Shown one piece after another: positions 1 through 7,175 of a DNA stretch of 41,456 nt (within the stretch, counting starts at the first letter, position 1; every line of letters begins with the position of its first letter). Below the pieces are notes generated by a model. It ran no database searches, was not told the DNA's origin, and saw only the letters and a program-made list of their open reading frames with translations. Origin of the DNA: Gemmatimonadota bacterium (GTDB taxonomy: Bacteria > Latescibacterota > UBA2968); assembly GCA_026705765.1 (NCBI GenBank), contig JAPPAB010000033.1:1-41456 (forward strand), in the 5' to 3' direction. The position numbers and the translations under genes are program-made.

Positions 1-510
1 ACCGTATTTTTCAAGCGCCTCATAAGCCACCTCCGGGTTGGCACTCGTCACACTTTGATTGCCGCGAACTTGCGTCAAAACAGACAAAAAATTATCCCGC
101 GTCACATTAAACTGCTTCAAAATGCGTCCCCCCGGGGTTTTATCGCCTTCACTTATCAGTGCCAACAGCAGATGCTCCACTGAGACATATTCATCCTTCA
201 GCCTTTCAGCTTCGCCCTGAGCAGATAGAAACAGTTTCTGAAAACGCTGTGTCACATAAATTTTGTCCTGTTCAACACCTGGTCCCGAAACTTTTGGCTG
301 TTGCGTCAGTTCCTTTTCAATTTCCGATTTCAAGACATCGCTATCTACTTGCATACGCGTAAGCATACGGGGAAATAGGCCGCCATCCTGCGCGAGCAAA
401 GCAACGAGCAGGTGTTCGCCATCCACCTCCTGATGTCCATATCGCAGTGCTATAGCTTGTGCTTGTTGCACAGCCTCCTGCGATTTCTGTGTCAATTTGT
501 TCATATCCAT
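1..510 (-). CDS. clpB: ATP-dependent chaperone ClpB, N-terminal 170 residues (cut by the window edge)
   Basis: ClpB is a cytoplasmic hexameric AAA+ disaggregase that works with DnaK to resolubilise aggregated proteins. The visible part starts MDMNKLTQKSQEAVQQAQ and holds both halves of the Clp_N repeat domain: ALRYGHQEVDGEHLLVALL near residues 22-40 and EYVSVEHLLLALI near residues 107-119. The frame stays open to base 1, so the AAA+ domains lie outside the window. ATG at 510 is preceded by AAGGACC at a sensible distance; an ATG two codons later (504) is the alternative. hsp20 lies directly upstream in the same direction, so the two form a heat-shock cluster. ClpA or ClpC would share the N domain, but this start sequence and the hsp20 neighbour fit ClpB best. 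Confidence 0.93.
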   Translation of the reverse strand, partial: MDMNKLTQKSQEAVQQAQAIALRYGHQEVDGEHLLVALLAQDGGLFPRMLTRMQVDSDVLKSEIEKELTQQPKVSGPGVEQDKIYVTQRFQKLFLSAQGEAERLKDEYVSVEHLLLALISEGDKTPGGRILKQFNVTRDNFLSVLTQVRGNQSVTSANPEVAYEALEKYG

Positions 511-551
511 TTTGTCGGTCCTTTATCAGTTATCAGTTTCCCCACCCTGTC

Positions 552-602
552 TAAAGACAAAAGGCGAGAAACGAGAAGTCTATCTACTCTCGCGCCTCGC
601 CT
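552..602 (-). terminator. Hairpin between hsp20 and clpB, probable terminator or attenuator
   Basis: AGGCGAG (562-568) pairs with CTCGCCT (596-602) and, inside it, CGAGA (572-576) pairs with TCTCG (588-592), separated by a 3x3 internal loop. Read on the minus strand, the stem is followed by TTTTGTCTTT. This fits partial termination after hsp20, giving more hsp20 than clpB transcript. The interrupted T run makes it weaker than a textbook terminator. Confidence 0.55.
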
Positions 603-625
603 CTTAACTCCATACATCTCACTTC

Positions 626-1063
626 TTACGACACAGCGACTTCAATCTGCCGCGGTTTTACTGCTTCGGACTTGGGCAACGTCAAAGTCAAAATCCCATC
701 CTTGTAATTCGCAGCAATTTTGTCGGCTTGTACTTCTGTACCGAGCTTGAAGGCGCGCTTAAATTTCCCGTAGGAACGTTCACGGCGGAAGAACTGCTTA
801 TCCTTCTGCTCGTCTTCGTGCTTCCGCTCGCCTTCAATTGTGAGCACATTGTCTTCGAGCGTCACCTTGATATCATCCTTGTTCAGCCCGGGCAATTCGG
901 CGTGAACGGTAAATTCATGATCCGATTCCACTACATCCACGCGGGGATGCCAGCCCGTGCCGTGCCAGGTGTCCAGGTCGCCCCAGAACTTGCTCACCAG
1001 GTTGTCGATTTCGCGATTCAGCGCGAAAGACTCTCGGGGTTGCTGCCAGCGAATAAGTGCCAT
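626..1063 (-). CDS. Small heat shock protein, Hsp20/alpha-crystallin family
   Basis: ATP-independent holdase that binds unfolding proteins and hands them to DnaK or ClpB. The 145-residue protein has a short N-terminal arm, then the alpha-crystallin domain (about residues 40-135). It carries the family signatures VDVVESDHEFTVHAELPG, an RRERSYGKFKRAF stretch and the ANYKDGILTLTLPK motif. The C-terminal IEV tripeptide is the I-x-I/V type that docks neighbouring subunits. ATG at 1063 is chosen because AGGAGG lies 7 bases upstream; a GTG one codon earlier (1066) would be only 4 bases from it. clpB follows after about 115 bases. I see no CIRCE element or clear heat-shock sigma promoter upstream. 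Confidence 0.95.
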   Translation of the reverse strand: MALIRWQQPRESFALNREIDNLVSKFWGDLDTWHGTGWHPRVDVVESDHEFTVHAELPGLNKDDIKVTLEDNVLTIEGERKHEDEQKDKQFFRRERSYGKFKRAFKLGTEVQADKIAANYKDGILTLTLPKSEAVKPRQIEVAVS

Positions 1064-1325
1064 CACAATACCTCCTGTTTTGGTTGGTGATTGTTGCTTG
1101 CTTGTCTCGCCCTATTTCAGTTGCAATCCCCGTGCCATAATTTTCTATTTTTTAAAAAATTTGAATAACATATTGTAAATAAATGTTTTAAAATTTATTA
1201 TTTCAATTTTTCTCAGCGTCCTGCGCGTCTCTAAACCTGATAATATGGCACAGACAGAGCACCATTTTTGGCATACCATGTCAAACTGCCAGTGCTCAAT
1301 TGTCAGTCCAAAGTATTATTTAAAC
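1064..1325. other. AT-rich intergenic region upstream of hsp20
   Basis: No gene is supported here. Bases 1140-1205 are strongly AT-rich and include the palindrome ATTTTTTAAAAAAT. The region must hold the hsp20 promoter, read leftward, but I cannot pick convincing -35/-10 boxes. It ends at the terminator of the next gene set. Confidence 0.5.
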
Positions 1326-1360
1326 AAAGAAAAAGCCCCTGAACCGAGCGGCACAAGGGC
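1326..1360 (-). terminator. Intrinsic terminator after the coiled-coil genes
   Basis: On the minus strand a GCCC...GGGC stem (1335-1360, with one mismatch and further pairing inside) is followed by TTTTTCTTTG. It lies 27 bases past the stop at 1387 and ends the transcript that starts before 1818. Confidence 0.65.
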
Positions 1361-1386
1361 AAAGGTGACGAAAAAGGCGCGACCGA

Positions 1387-1548
1387 TCATTTACCGAACA
1401 GAGTGACCACCAGCCCGACAACCGTACAGGCCGCAATAATCAATATAACCAGCAATTGCCGAAGAGATGAAAAGCCACTATCCATCTTATTCGACAAGTC
1501 CCTAATCGTTTGTGTCAATTCGCTGCGTGTGTTATCTACTTCGCTCAA
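1387..1548 (-). pseudogene. Truncated second copy of the coiled-coil/membrane protein
   Basis: The 53 readable residues (from TTG at 1548) match the C-terminal two thirds of the gene just upstream: both contain EVDNTRSELTQ, then a short coiled region, then a membrane segment with IIAAC(T/A)VVGL and an ending of FG plus one residue. The frame is the same as that of the upstream gene and is separated from its TGA by only four sense codons (RECL). There is no ATG and no convincing ribosome binding site before the TTG. The likely origin is a tandem duplication followed by loss of the 5' part. A short functional membrane peptide, or occasional read-through of the TGA giving a two-copy protein, cannot be excluded. 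Confidence 0.5.
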
Positions 1549-1737
1549 GAGACATTCCCGTCATTGACCAAACACATTGACAATCAGACCGACAACCGCG
1601 CATGCAGCAATGATCACAGCGACAAAACAAGACCATTGCCACTTTTGGGCATTGCCAAAATCTTGTCGCAATCTGTCAATAGCGTGTCTCAAATCTGAAA
1701 TCGCTTGTGTCAACTCGCTACGTGTGTTATCTACTTC
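1387..1737. repeat. Diverged tandem duplication
   Basis: The block around 1500-1543 resembles 1692-1737; both share an identical CGTGTGTTATCTACTTC (1526-1542 and 1720-1736). The block around 1400-1445 resembles 1570-1620. Together they mark two tandem copies of the 3' part of the coiled-coil gene, diverged by point changes and a deletion in the middle of the downstream copy. Confidence 0.7.
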
Positions 1738-1818
1738 TGTTTCAACACGTTGTTGCCGGTGAGAAAATTGGTCAAACTGACCCTTTAATTCCGCTTGTGT
1801 CTCTTCAACGGTTGCCAT
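1561..1818 (-). CDS. Small coiled-coil protein with a C-terminal membrane anchor
   Basis: 85 residues. Residues 1-60 are charged, heptad-like and helix-forming (VEETQAELKGQFDQF, later EVDNTRSELTQAISDLRHAI). Residues 63-83 are a hydrophobic segment (CFVAVIIAACAVVGLIVNVF), giving the architecture of a tail-anchored coiled-coil protein. I recognise no named family; similar small DUF1640-like or haemolysin XhlA-like proteins share this layout, but the match is only architectural. ATG at 1818 is preceded by AAGGAT, and a good promoter lies at 1861-1889. A truncated copy follows directly downstream. The function is unknown. Confidence 0.75.
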   Translation of the reverse strand: MATVEETQAELKGQFDQFSHRQQRVETEVDNTRSELTQAISDLRHAIDRLRQDFGNAQKWQWSCFVAVIIAACAVVGLIVNVFGQ

Positions 1819-1860
1819 TGTAGTATCCTTATCTCACGAGATGAAATCACCGATTTTAAT

Positions 1861-1889
1861 ATTATAGCGAGTTGTGGTCATCTTGTCCA
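1861..1889 (-). promoter_or_regulatory. Sigma-70-like promoter for the coiled-coil gene
   Basis: TGGACA (1889-1884), a 17-base spacer and TATAAT (1866-1861) read leftward. The predicted start lies about 35 bases before the ATG at 1818. Confidence 0.65.
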
Positions 1890-1923
1890 GCCCTTGTTTT
1901 TTTGCACTTCACAGGAGAACGCC

Positions 1924-4458
1924 ATGCGATCAATCATCGCCTTCACAATTATATTTCTGTGGACCTGTGATTGTTTTGCCAATGACCCGGTACAAACGCT
2001 GACCTATTGTGACAATCTTTCTGGATGGTCCAGTGGTTTACAATTATCTAAAGACGCGCCAGAGGGGCGCTTTGCCATCGCTGCTTCTCTGCCTGCAGGA
2101 CGGACGGGATTTTTTACCTACAATTTTTTTAGCACAGGGCAGGACATCTCCCAGAAACACAGCTTGAGCTTCTGGTGGAAAGTAGAGGGCAATGGACTGA
2201 GGGATCTCAAAATCAAAGTTCGCAACTATCCTCTGGTCGGCGGCATGGAAGCCGTATATACAATCTGGGAAGGACAAACACCGCCTCAGGGGTGGCAACT
2301 TGCCGTTATAGAACTGGCAAAACCCCAATACGATAACTGGGGCAGAGAACCCGATTACAATCAGCGATACATCATATTCAGAACCGAAACCAGTCAAAAT
2401 TCAAATGTGCGCCTGCTCATCGATCATATTGCAACCGTCGATCAGACCTTTTCATGGCAAGTTGACGCGCCAGTATATGAAAAAGGCTCCATTGACCATC
2501 TCGATTTTGATGGCAACGGAGCCGTTGGTTTTACTGATTTTCTACTCTTCGCCCAAAAATTCGGTGCAACCCAGACCGATGCGGGATATGATTCCCTCTA
2601 CGACCTCGATTCTGACGGACAAATCGGTTTTGGGGATTTTCTCACTTTTACCGCTGGATTTGGATCTGACGGTACGCAGTGGTACATACCCCTCACATTT
2701 GAAAACCACACCACACAACCCCTGAGCATCACGGTGGGAACCGAAACGCAGACCTTGTTAACCCAGACCATTCAGGCGGGAATAACCAGGATTCGCGTGA
2801 CAATTCCTCGGGATATTCTCGCCTCACGCGACCCCACCAGTACACATCCCATCCCAATTTGGGCGCAAGTTGCTGATTTTATTCAGACGCGGAGCAACTG
2901 GATATCTTATGTCCCCCAGATTGGTCCCGCACGCACCTGGACACAGTTTGTAGCGGCCAAAGAGAATGGTACAGAACCCATTTTGCCCGACTTTTCCTAC
3001 GCGGGCTATCACTACTTTGACAAACCCATTCCCGATATCCAGGGCGACGTATTCGACGTCACAGCTTATGGCGCTATCCCCAACGATGGCTTCTCCGATC
3101 AGGCAGCCATCGTACGCACAATTGCCGCAGCCGAGCAAAACAACGGCGGCATCGTCTTCTTTCCACCCGGCGAATTTCTCGTCAATACCAACACCGACAA
3201 CAACCAGTCCATCTACATCCGCAACAGCAATATCGTCCTCAGAGGAAGCGGTAGCCGGAGCGGAGGCACAATCATCCGCCAGGTGAACTACATGCCACCA
3301 CTCAATCCCGAACAACTGTGGACATCGCCCTATATGTTCATTTTCCAACCTCACAACACCAGCGATAGATCCCTGACCTCCATTACGGAAAGTGCCGCCC
3401 GAGAAACCTATTATATCACAGTAGCAGACGCTTCCAGACTCTTTCCCGGTCAATGGATTACGCTCTATATGAACAGCACCGCAGCCATCTCGGAATTTCT
3501 TGCGCCCTACTCGGCAGAATCCATCTGGACGACCATGCTGACCAATGGTATCCAGGTGCGCGAAAAGCACAGTATAGCCGAAATACAGGGCAATCGCATT
3601 CGCCTCAATGAACCCCTGCACGCCGATGTCAACCACACGCATAACTGGACCGTGCGCGAATATCAGCACCTCGAGGAAATCGGCGTTGAAGACATCAGCT
3701 TTCACGGCACCTGGCTGGATGATTTTGTCCACCACAAAGACGCCATTCACGATGGCGGCTGGAGCCTGCTCCGGCTCACCCGATGCGTCAATTCCTGGAT
3801 ACGGCGCACATCCTTCATCAATTGCAATCGCGCCCTTCGCGTAAATTTGAGTTCTGCCGTATCTGTGTACCACGTCACACAGGCGGGAAATCTGGGCCAT
3901 TCATCTATTGCCAGCGATGGCGGTTACGGCGTATGGGTCGGGTTGTCAGAAGACCTCGCAGGCCACTGGCATGGACCGGGCACGAACAGTCGCTCTGCCG
4001 GAACTGTGTACTGGCGTTATGACATGCGTCCAGATCAACGCATTGACGCCCATGGCGCCCAACCTTATGCCAGCCTGCTCGACCGCGTCAATGGCGGCAT
4101 CCTGTATGGCAGCGGCGCGTCCCTCGCCAATTACCCCAATCACCTCAAGCACTATGTCCTCTGGAATTTCAAACATCGAGGCATTCTGAGATACTACGAT
4201 TTTTGGCGACCGGGCAACGCTCGTGACCGATTTGTGCAGCCCATCATCGTCGGATTGCACGGCGATCCCGCCACGTTTAATGAAAACACCCTCCAGGTCA
4301 TCGAATCCAATGGCAGCCCAGTTGAGCCAGAATCGCTCTTCGAAGCCCAGCTCGAATCGCGCCTCCAAACCCTTCCCCCATGGCTCAACGATCTTCGCAC
4401 AGAATGGGAAACGTTTCGAAATACGCCACTTCCAAATTTCCCTGCACCGAATTTTTAA
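1924..4458 (+). CDS. Secreted beta-helix (pectate-lyase-3-like) protein with dockerin-like EF hands
   Basis: 844 residues, probably a secreted glycan-binding or glycan-cleaving protein. ATG at 1924 is preceded by AGGAGA and opens a signal peptide (hydrophobic residues 4-17, likely cut after CFA). The open frame reaches back to 1795, but that extension lacks a ribosome site. Order of parts: a beta-sandwich, carbohydrate-binding-like region (about 25-180); two calcium-loop EF hands, DFDGNGAVGFTDF near 194 and DLDSDGQIGFGDF near 227, spaced like a dockerin; a beta-sandwich linker; then from about 375 the VTAYGAIPNDGFSDQAAI entry motif of the Pectate_lyase_3 family and a right-handed beta helix to about 760. 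The catalytic residues are not certain, so lyase, hydrolase or pure binding are all possible. It converges with the CsiD-like gene and overlaps it by 4 bases. Confidence 0.85.
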   Translation: MRSIIAFTIIFLWTCDCFANDPVQTLTYCDNLSGWSSGLQLSKDAPEGRFAIAASLPAGRTGFFTYNFFSTGQDISQKHSLSFWWKVEGNGLRDLKIKVRNYPLVGGMEAVYTIWEGQTPPQGWQLAVIELAKPQYDNWGREPDYNQRYIIFRTETSQNSNVRLLIDHIATVDQTFSWQVDAPVYEKGSIDHLDFDGNGAVGFTDFLLFAQKFGATQTDAGYDSLYDLDSDGQIGFGDFLTFTAGFGSDGTQWYIPLTFENHTTQPLSITVGTETQTLLTQTIQAGITRIRVTIPRDILASRDPTSTHPIPIWAQVADFIQTRSNWISYVPQIGPARTWTQFVAAKENGTEPILPDFSYAGYHYFDKPIPDIQGDVFDVTAYGAIPNDGFSDQAAIVRTIAAAEQNNGGIVFFPPGEFLVNTNTDNNQSIYIRNSNIVLRGSGSRSGGTIIRQVNYMPPLNPEQLWTSPYMFIFQPHNTSDRSLTSITESAARETYYITVADASRLFPGQWITLYMNSTAAISEFLAPYSAESIWTTMLTNGIQVREKHSIAEIQGNRIRLNEPLHADVNHTHNWTVREYQHLEEIGVEDISFHGTWLDDFVHHKDAIHDGGWSLLRLTRCVNSWIRRTSFINCNRALRVNLSSAVSVYHVTQAGNLGHSSIASDGGYGVWVGLSEDLAGHWHGPGTNSRSAGTVYWRYDMRPDQRIDAHGAQPYASLLDRVNGGILYGSGASLANYPNHLKHYVLWNFKHRGILRYYDFWRPGNARDRFVQPIIVGLHGDPATFNENTLQVIESNGSPVEPESLFEAQLESRLQTLPPWLNDLRTEWETFRNTPLPNFPAPNF

Positions 4459-5351
4459 GCATTTTCTTTCCTGAAATATCCCCTCTGCCGCATCAGCAAA
4501 CGATAGAGATTTGGATGCTTCTCAAACGCCTCGCGTCCGTGTAGCCAGAAATGGTTGTTGAGCACCACGATATGATCGGGCGGTAAGGGTACCGAAACCA
4601 CCCCCTGCGACGCTTCCATAGAATCGGAAAGATCGCGCAGATATCGACCCTGCTCAATGGTCTCGGGATAAACAAACTGATCGATAAAACACACACACGC
4701 TTTGCCGTCTTGCTCGTAGAAAGTCGTTTTTTCAACCCTAACGGGATAATTCTTACTCGGCGGCGACTGATAGATTAGGGGCAAAGAAGCCAGTGGATGG
4801 CTGGCAAATTGCTCTAATGCCTCCCAATCATCCAGATGCAACAGCCGCGACTCTCCGCCCACCGCATCGTGCTCCGCCATCTTCATCATCAAAATCCAGT
4901 CCGTGCGCTCGCGAACATACGTACCATCGGTATGGAGCGTGAACAGACGATATGCCTGACGCAAATACGAATCGCTACTATCCGTATCCTTCACCTCAAA
5001 ACAGGCGTAGTAATTCCCTGTCATATCATCGAAGTTGGGAATTCCGATCACATGTGAAACAGCCGTCCCAAAAGCAACGCGCTGATCCATCGTCTCAAAC
5101 CCACCTTCAGCCGCAACGGTAAACCCTCCCGTTGCGCGGTCTCTAACGATCGCATTGATCTGCTCGAAAAAATCGCCACCAACGATATTTTGAAGACAAT
5201 CGGCGGCGATCAATCTCAAATACGGCACATAAGTCAATCGCTGTTCCGAAAGATCTGTCACTTCGCGCACAAATCTCGCTGTGGCATCGGCATCAATTGT
5301 GATGTGGTGCAGCCGGTGATGGTCGGGATGTTGTTCAACTGTATAGTTCAA
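4455..5351 (-). CDS. CsiD/GlaH-like Fe(II)/2-oxoglutarate-dependent hydroxylase
   Basis: CsiD (GlaH) of E. coli hydroxylates glutarate to L-2-hydroxyglutarate in lysine/glutarate breakdown. This 298-residue protein carries the iron-binding H-x-D in LHTDGTY (about H140 and D142), the family stretch RTDWILMMKMAEHDAVGGES with LLHLDDWE after it, and the distal histidine in FWLHGRE (about H271) with basic residues near the C terminus for 2-oxoglutarate. The start is a TTG: AAGGGG sits 6 bases before the TTG at 5351 but directly abuts the TTG at 5357, so I prefer 5351. It follows the sulfatase-like gene closely, so the two are probably co-transcribed. No L-2-hydroxyglutarate oxidase gene is nearby, so the substrate may differ from glutarate. 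Confidence 0.8.
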   Translation of the reverse strand: MNYTVEQHPDHHRLHHITIDADATARFVREVTDLSEQRLTYVPYLRLIAADCLQNIVGGDFFEQINAIVRDRATGGFTVAAEGGFETMDQRVAFGTAVSHVIGIPNFDDMTGNYYACFEVKDTDSSDSYLRQAYRLFTLHTDGTYVRERTDWILMMKMAEHDAVGGESRLLHLDDWEALEQFASHPLASLPLIYQSPPSKNYPVRVEKTTFYEQDGKACVCFIDQFVYPETIEQGRYLRDLSDSMEASQGVVSVPLPPDHIVVLNNHFWLHGREAFEKHPNLYRLLMRQRGYFRKENA

Positions 5352-5361
5352 ATCCAACCCC

Positions 5362-6768
5362 TTATGTACCCAGATTATACTTATTCATAAACGTCCGCAT
5401 TGCCCGTGCCGGATGTCTTTGTTTGTACGCGCTAAACACATCGGGAAAATCTCCAATCACAGCATGCGCCCGTTCCAATGACTGCGCGACGACCTCGCGG
5501 GGCGGATCGCTCAGGGGATTTTTCTCATCGGCATCCACAATCAAATCGTAAACCGTCGCCTGTGGCGACCTCGTTCCCACATCCATGTGTACGCTGTAGC
5601 GATCATCCCGCACATTAAAGTTCGTTGCCCATCCCGTTGTGATATAATCCCGAGCTGGTTCACACGCCCCCGTTGCACTTGCCCATGCATCTGCCCCGTC
5701 CATCTCTTCATAGTCAACGCCCAGCATATTGAGAATCGTCGGCGTAATATCCTGATTCTGTGCCCAGATATCCGTTTGCTGTCCGCGCGGTCCATCTGGA
5801 TGGCGGACAACCCAATTGATCTGCGTATTAAATGGAAACAGTGCGTTACCGCCCTTGCCAAATCGTCCCCTATCCATCAATTGTGTACCGTGATCGGATA
5901 TGAACATCACCACCGTATCATCCCTCAGATTCAATCGGTCAATCGTTTCCAGCAAATGTCCAATCCAGCGATCTACAAATGTGACATAGCCCATATACAA
6001 TGCTTTTGTGCGCTCAATTTCCGCATCGGTCGCATCGCCAATGGACAGGACACTGTGATGGATATAATCCTTCACCGAAGGATCTGAAAAATAAGCATCG
6101 GCATACTGCCTTGGCGGATCCCATAACTCGTGTGGACTAAAACTATCAATCCACAGGAAAAATGGCTTGTTACCCCTATTGTCCTCCACCCATTGCGATG
6201 CCTCGCGGAACACTTGAGCAGCGAGATAGTTCTCTTCGCCCTCCTGCCGATCCAGCATATTGAGCAAATACTGGACCATCACCGCATGTTTCCTGGGATC
6301 TGCATCCCCATCCCGTACATGCGCTGCCAGATCGATACGCGACAGCGGCCCTGTGCGATATCCATCTTGTTCTTGCCCACGGATAAACCGCCACGACAAA
6401 AACCCCCGCGTGAAATTCTGCGTCGGCTTAAACATGTGATAGGTATCCGCGACCAGGCCCGTAACAAAACCCGCATCGTGCAGGCGTTCCGCGAGCGTAT
6501 CCTGATCTGGTGGAATAGGATGCCAGCCAGATCCTGCTGGTTGAAGCCCTTCATTTGGTGTATCGAACCGCCAGGGAAAAGAAGGAATACCCGTAAACAC
6601 ACACCGCCGAAATGGAATTGTCGGCAGCCCTTCTGCAAAACAGCGATCAAAAGTCAAGCCATCAGAAGCCAACTGATCCAAATGAGGGGTTCTCACATGG
6701 CTCAACTTTTTGCCCGCTCCAACAATATCTGCTCGAAACGTATCGCAGCAAATCACGACCATATTCAT
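5362..6768 (-). CDS. Sulfatase-like hydrolase with threonine at the formylglycine position
   Basis: 468 residues of the alkaline phosphatase/sulfatase superfamily. Metal-binding signatures are present: CCDTFRAD at residues 7-14, and SDHGTQLMDRGRFGKGG at 291-307 with D292, H293 and K305. True sulfatases carry C/S-x-P-x-R, whose Cys or Ser becomes formylglycine. Here the aligned stretch is LPTIPFRR, giving T50-I-P52-F-R54. A threonine cannot be converted to formylglycine, but it is the natural nucleophile of phosphodiesterases in the same superfamily. A phosphodiester, phosphonate or unusual sulfate ester substrate is therefore possible. There is no signal peptide, so it is cytoplasmic. ATG at 6768 has AAGGAG 6 bases upstream; a good promoter lies at 6820-6848 and the CsiD-like gene follows. 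Confidence 0.85.
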   Translation of the reverse strand: MNMVVICCDTFRADIVGAGKKLSHVRTPHLDQLASDGLTFDRCFAEGLPTIPFRRCVFTGIPSFPWRFDTPNEGLQPAGSGWHPIPPDQDTLAERLHDAGFVTGLVADTYHMFKPTQNFTRGFLSWRFIRGQEQDGYRTGPLSRIDLAAHVRDGDADPRKHAVMVQYLLNMLDRQEGEENYLAAQVFREASQWVEDNRGNKPFFLWIDSFSPHELWDPPRQYADAYFSDPSVKDYIHHSVLSIGDATDAEIERTKALYMGYVTFVDRWIGHLLETIDRLNLRDDTVVMFISDHGTQLMDRGRFGKGGNALFPFNTQINWVVRHPDGPRGQQTDIWAQNQDITPTILNMLGVDYEEMDGADAWASATGACEPARDYITTGWATNFNVRDDRYSVHMDVGTRSPQATVYDLIVDADEKNPLSDPPREVVAQSLERAHAVIGDFPDVFSAYKQRHPARAMRTFMNKYNLGT

Positions 6769-6819
6769 AAAATTCTCCTTTTGTGATTCCTGTATTGATC
6801 TGACCTATCCTATCCCATT

Positions 6820-6848
6820 ATGATAATCTGCGAGTGCCAGCCTGTCAA
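6820..6848 (-). promoter_or_regulatory. Sigma-70-like promoter for the sulfatase-csiD pair
   Basis: TTGACA (6848-6843), a 17-base spacer and TATCAT (6825-6820) read leftward, ending about 50 bases before the start codon at 6768. It is a near-consensus match with ideal spacing. Confidence 0.65.
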
Positions 6849-6912
6849 TATCAGCGGCATATTTCATTTTCAGGTTGACAAAAAATAAAGAATATGTGAA
6901 GTTTCTCCCCAC

Positions 6913-7086
6913 CAAGAGTAGAGGCGCGTCCCGTCATCAGTAATCTGGCACCAGAAAGCGGATCTACAGGCCAGATGAAAGGGTCGGGATGCCGAAGCCA
7001 ATGTTCCACCGCAGGGCATTTGGCTGGGGCAGCAGATAACATCTGCTGAACTGTCATGGGAAATAATCTCGTGGGGCGCTCTCTTG
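6913..7086 (+). promoter_or_regulatory. Lysine riboswitch (L box) controlling asd
   Basis: The outer stem pairs CAAGAG (6913-6918) with CTCTTG (7081-7086). Inside are the conserved L-box blocks in order: TAGAGGCGCG (6919-6928), CAGTAA (6938-6943), a GATGAAAGGG region and GCCGAAG (6991-6997), a GGCTGGGG block with the perfect hairpin CAGCAGAT/ATCTGCTG (7030-7048), ACTGTCA (7050-7056) and GGGGCGCTCTC before the closing strand. Lysine binding to this fold lowers expression of lysine-pathway genes, and the gene downstream is asd, a classic target. A TTGACA at 6875-6880 could be the -35 box, but I see no good -10 after it. Identification is by conserved blocks and stems seen by eye, not by a covariance search. 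Confidence 0.9.
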
Positions 7087-7107
7087 TAGGCTGTTCCTGC
7101 TATAATG

Positions 7108-7147
7108 CAGTCGGCATGCTTCTACTCTGGCAACCGACTGTTTTTTT
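7108..7147 (+). terminator. Intrinsic terminator of the lysine riboswitch
   Basis: CAGTCGG (7108-7114) pairs with CCGACTG (7134-7140), followed by seven T. It sits between the aptamer and the asd start, so control is most likely by premature termination when lysine is bound. The competing antiterminator pairing is not resolved. Confidence 0.85.
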
Positions 7148-7175
7148 ATTTTTAGATCCGCAGAAAGGAAAATCG

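Noticed and set aside
1795-1923. 43-residue extension of the beta-helix protein
   Set aside because: It would hide the signal peptide and overlap the start of the coiled-coil gene. AGGAGA before the ATG at 1924 is the better signal.
2824-3900. 358-codon open frame on the minus strand
   Set aside because: It lies fully antisense to the beta-helix protein gene, has no ribosome site, and its translation resembles no family. It is a shadow of the real gene.
7101-7106. TATAAT inside the riboswitch expression platform
   Set aside because: No -35 box at a usable distance, and its position is explained by the leader sequence.
7056-7175. 40-residue extension of Asd
   Set aside because: It runs through the riboswitch closing stem and the terminator.
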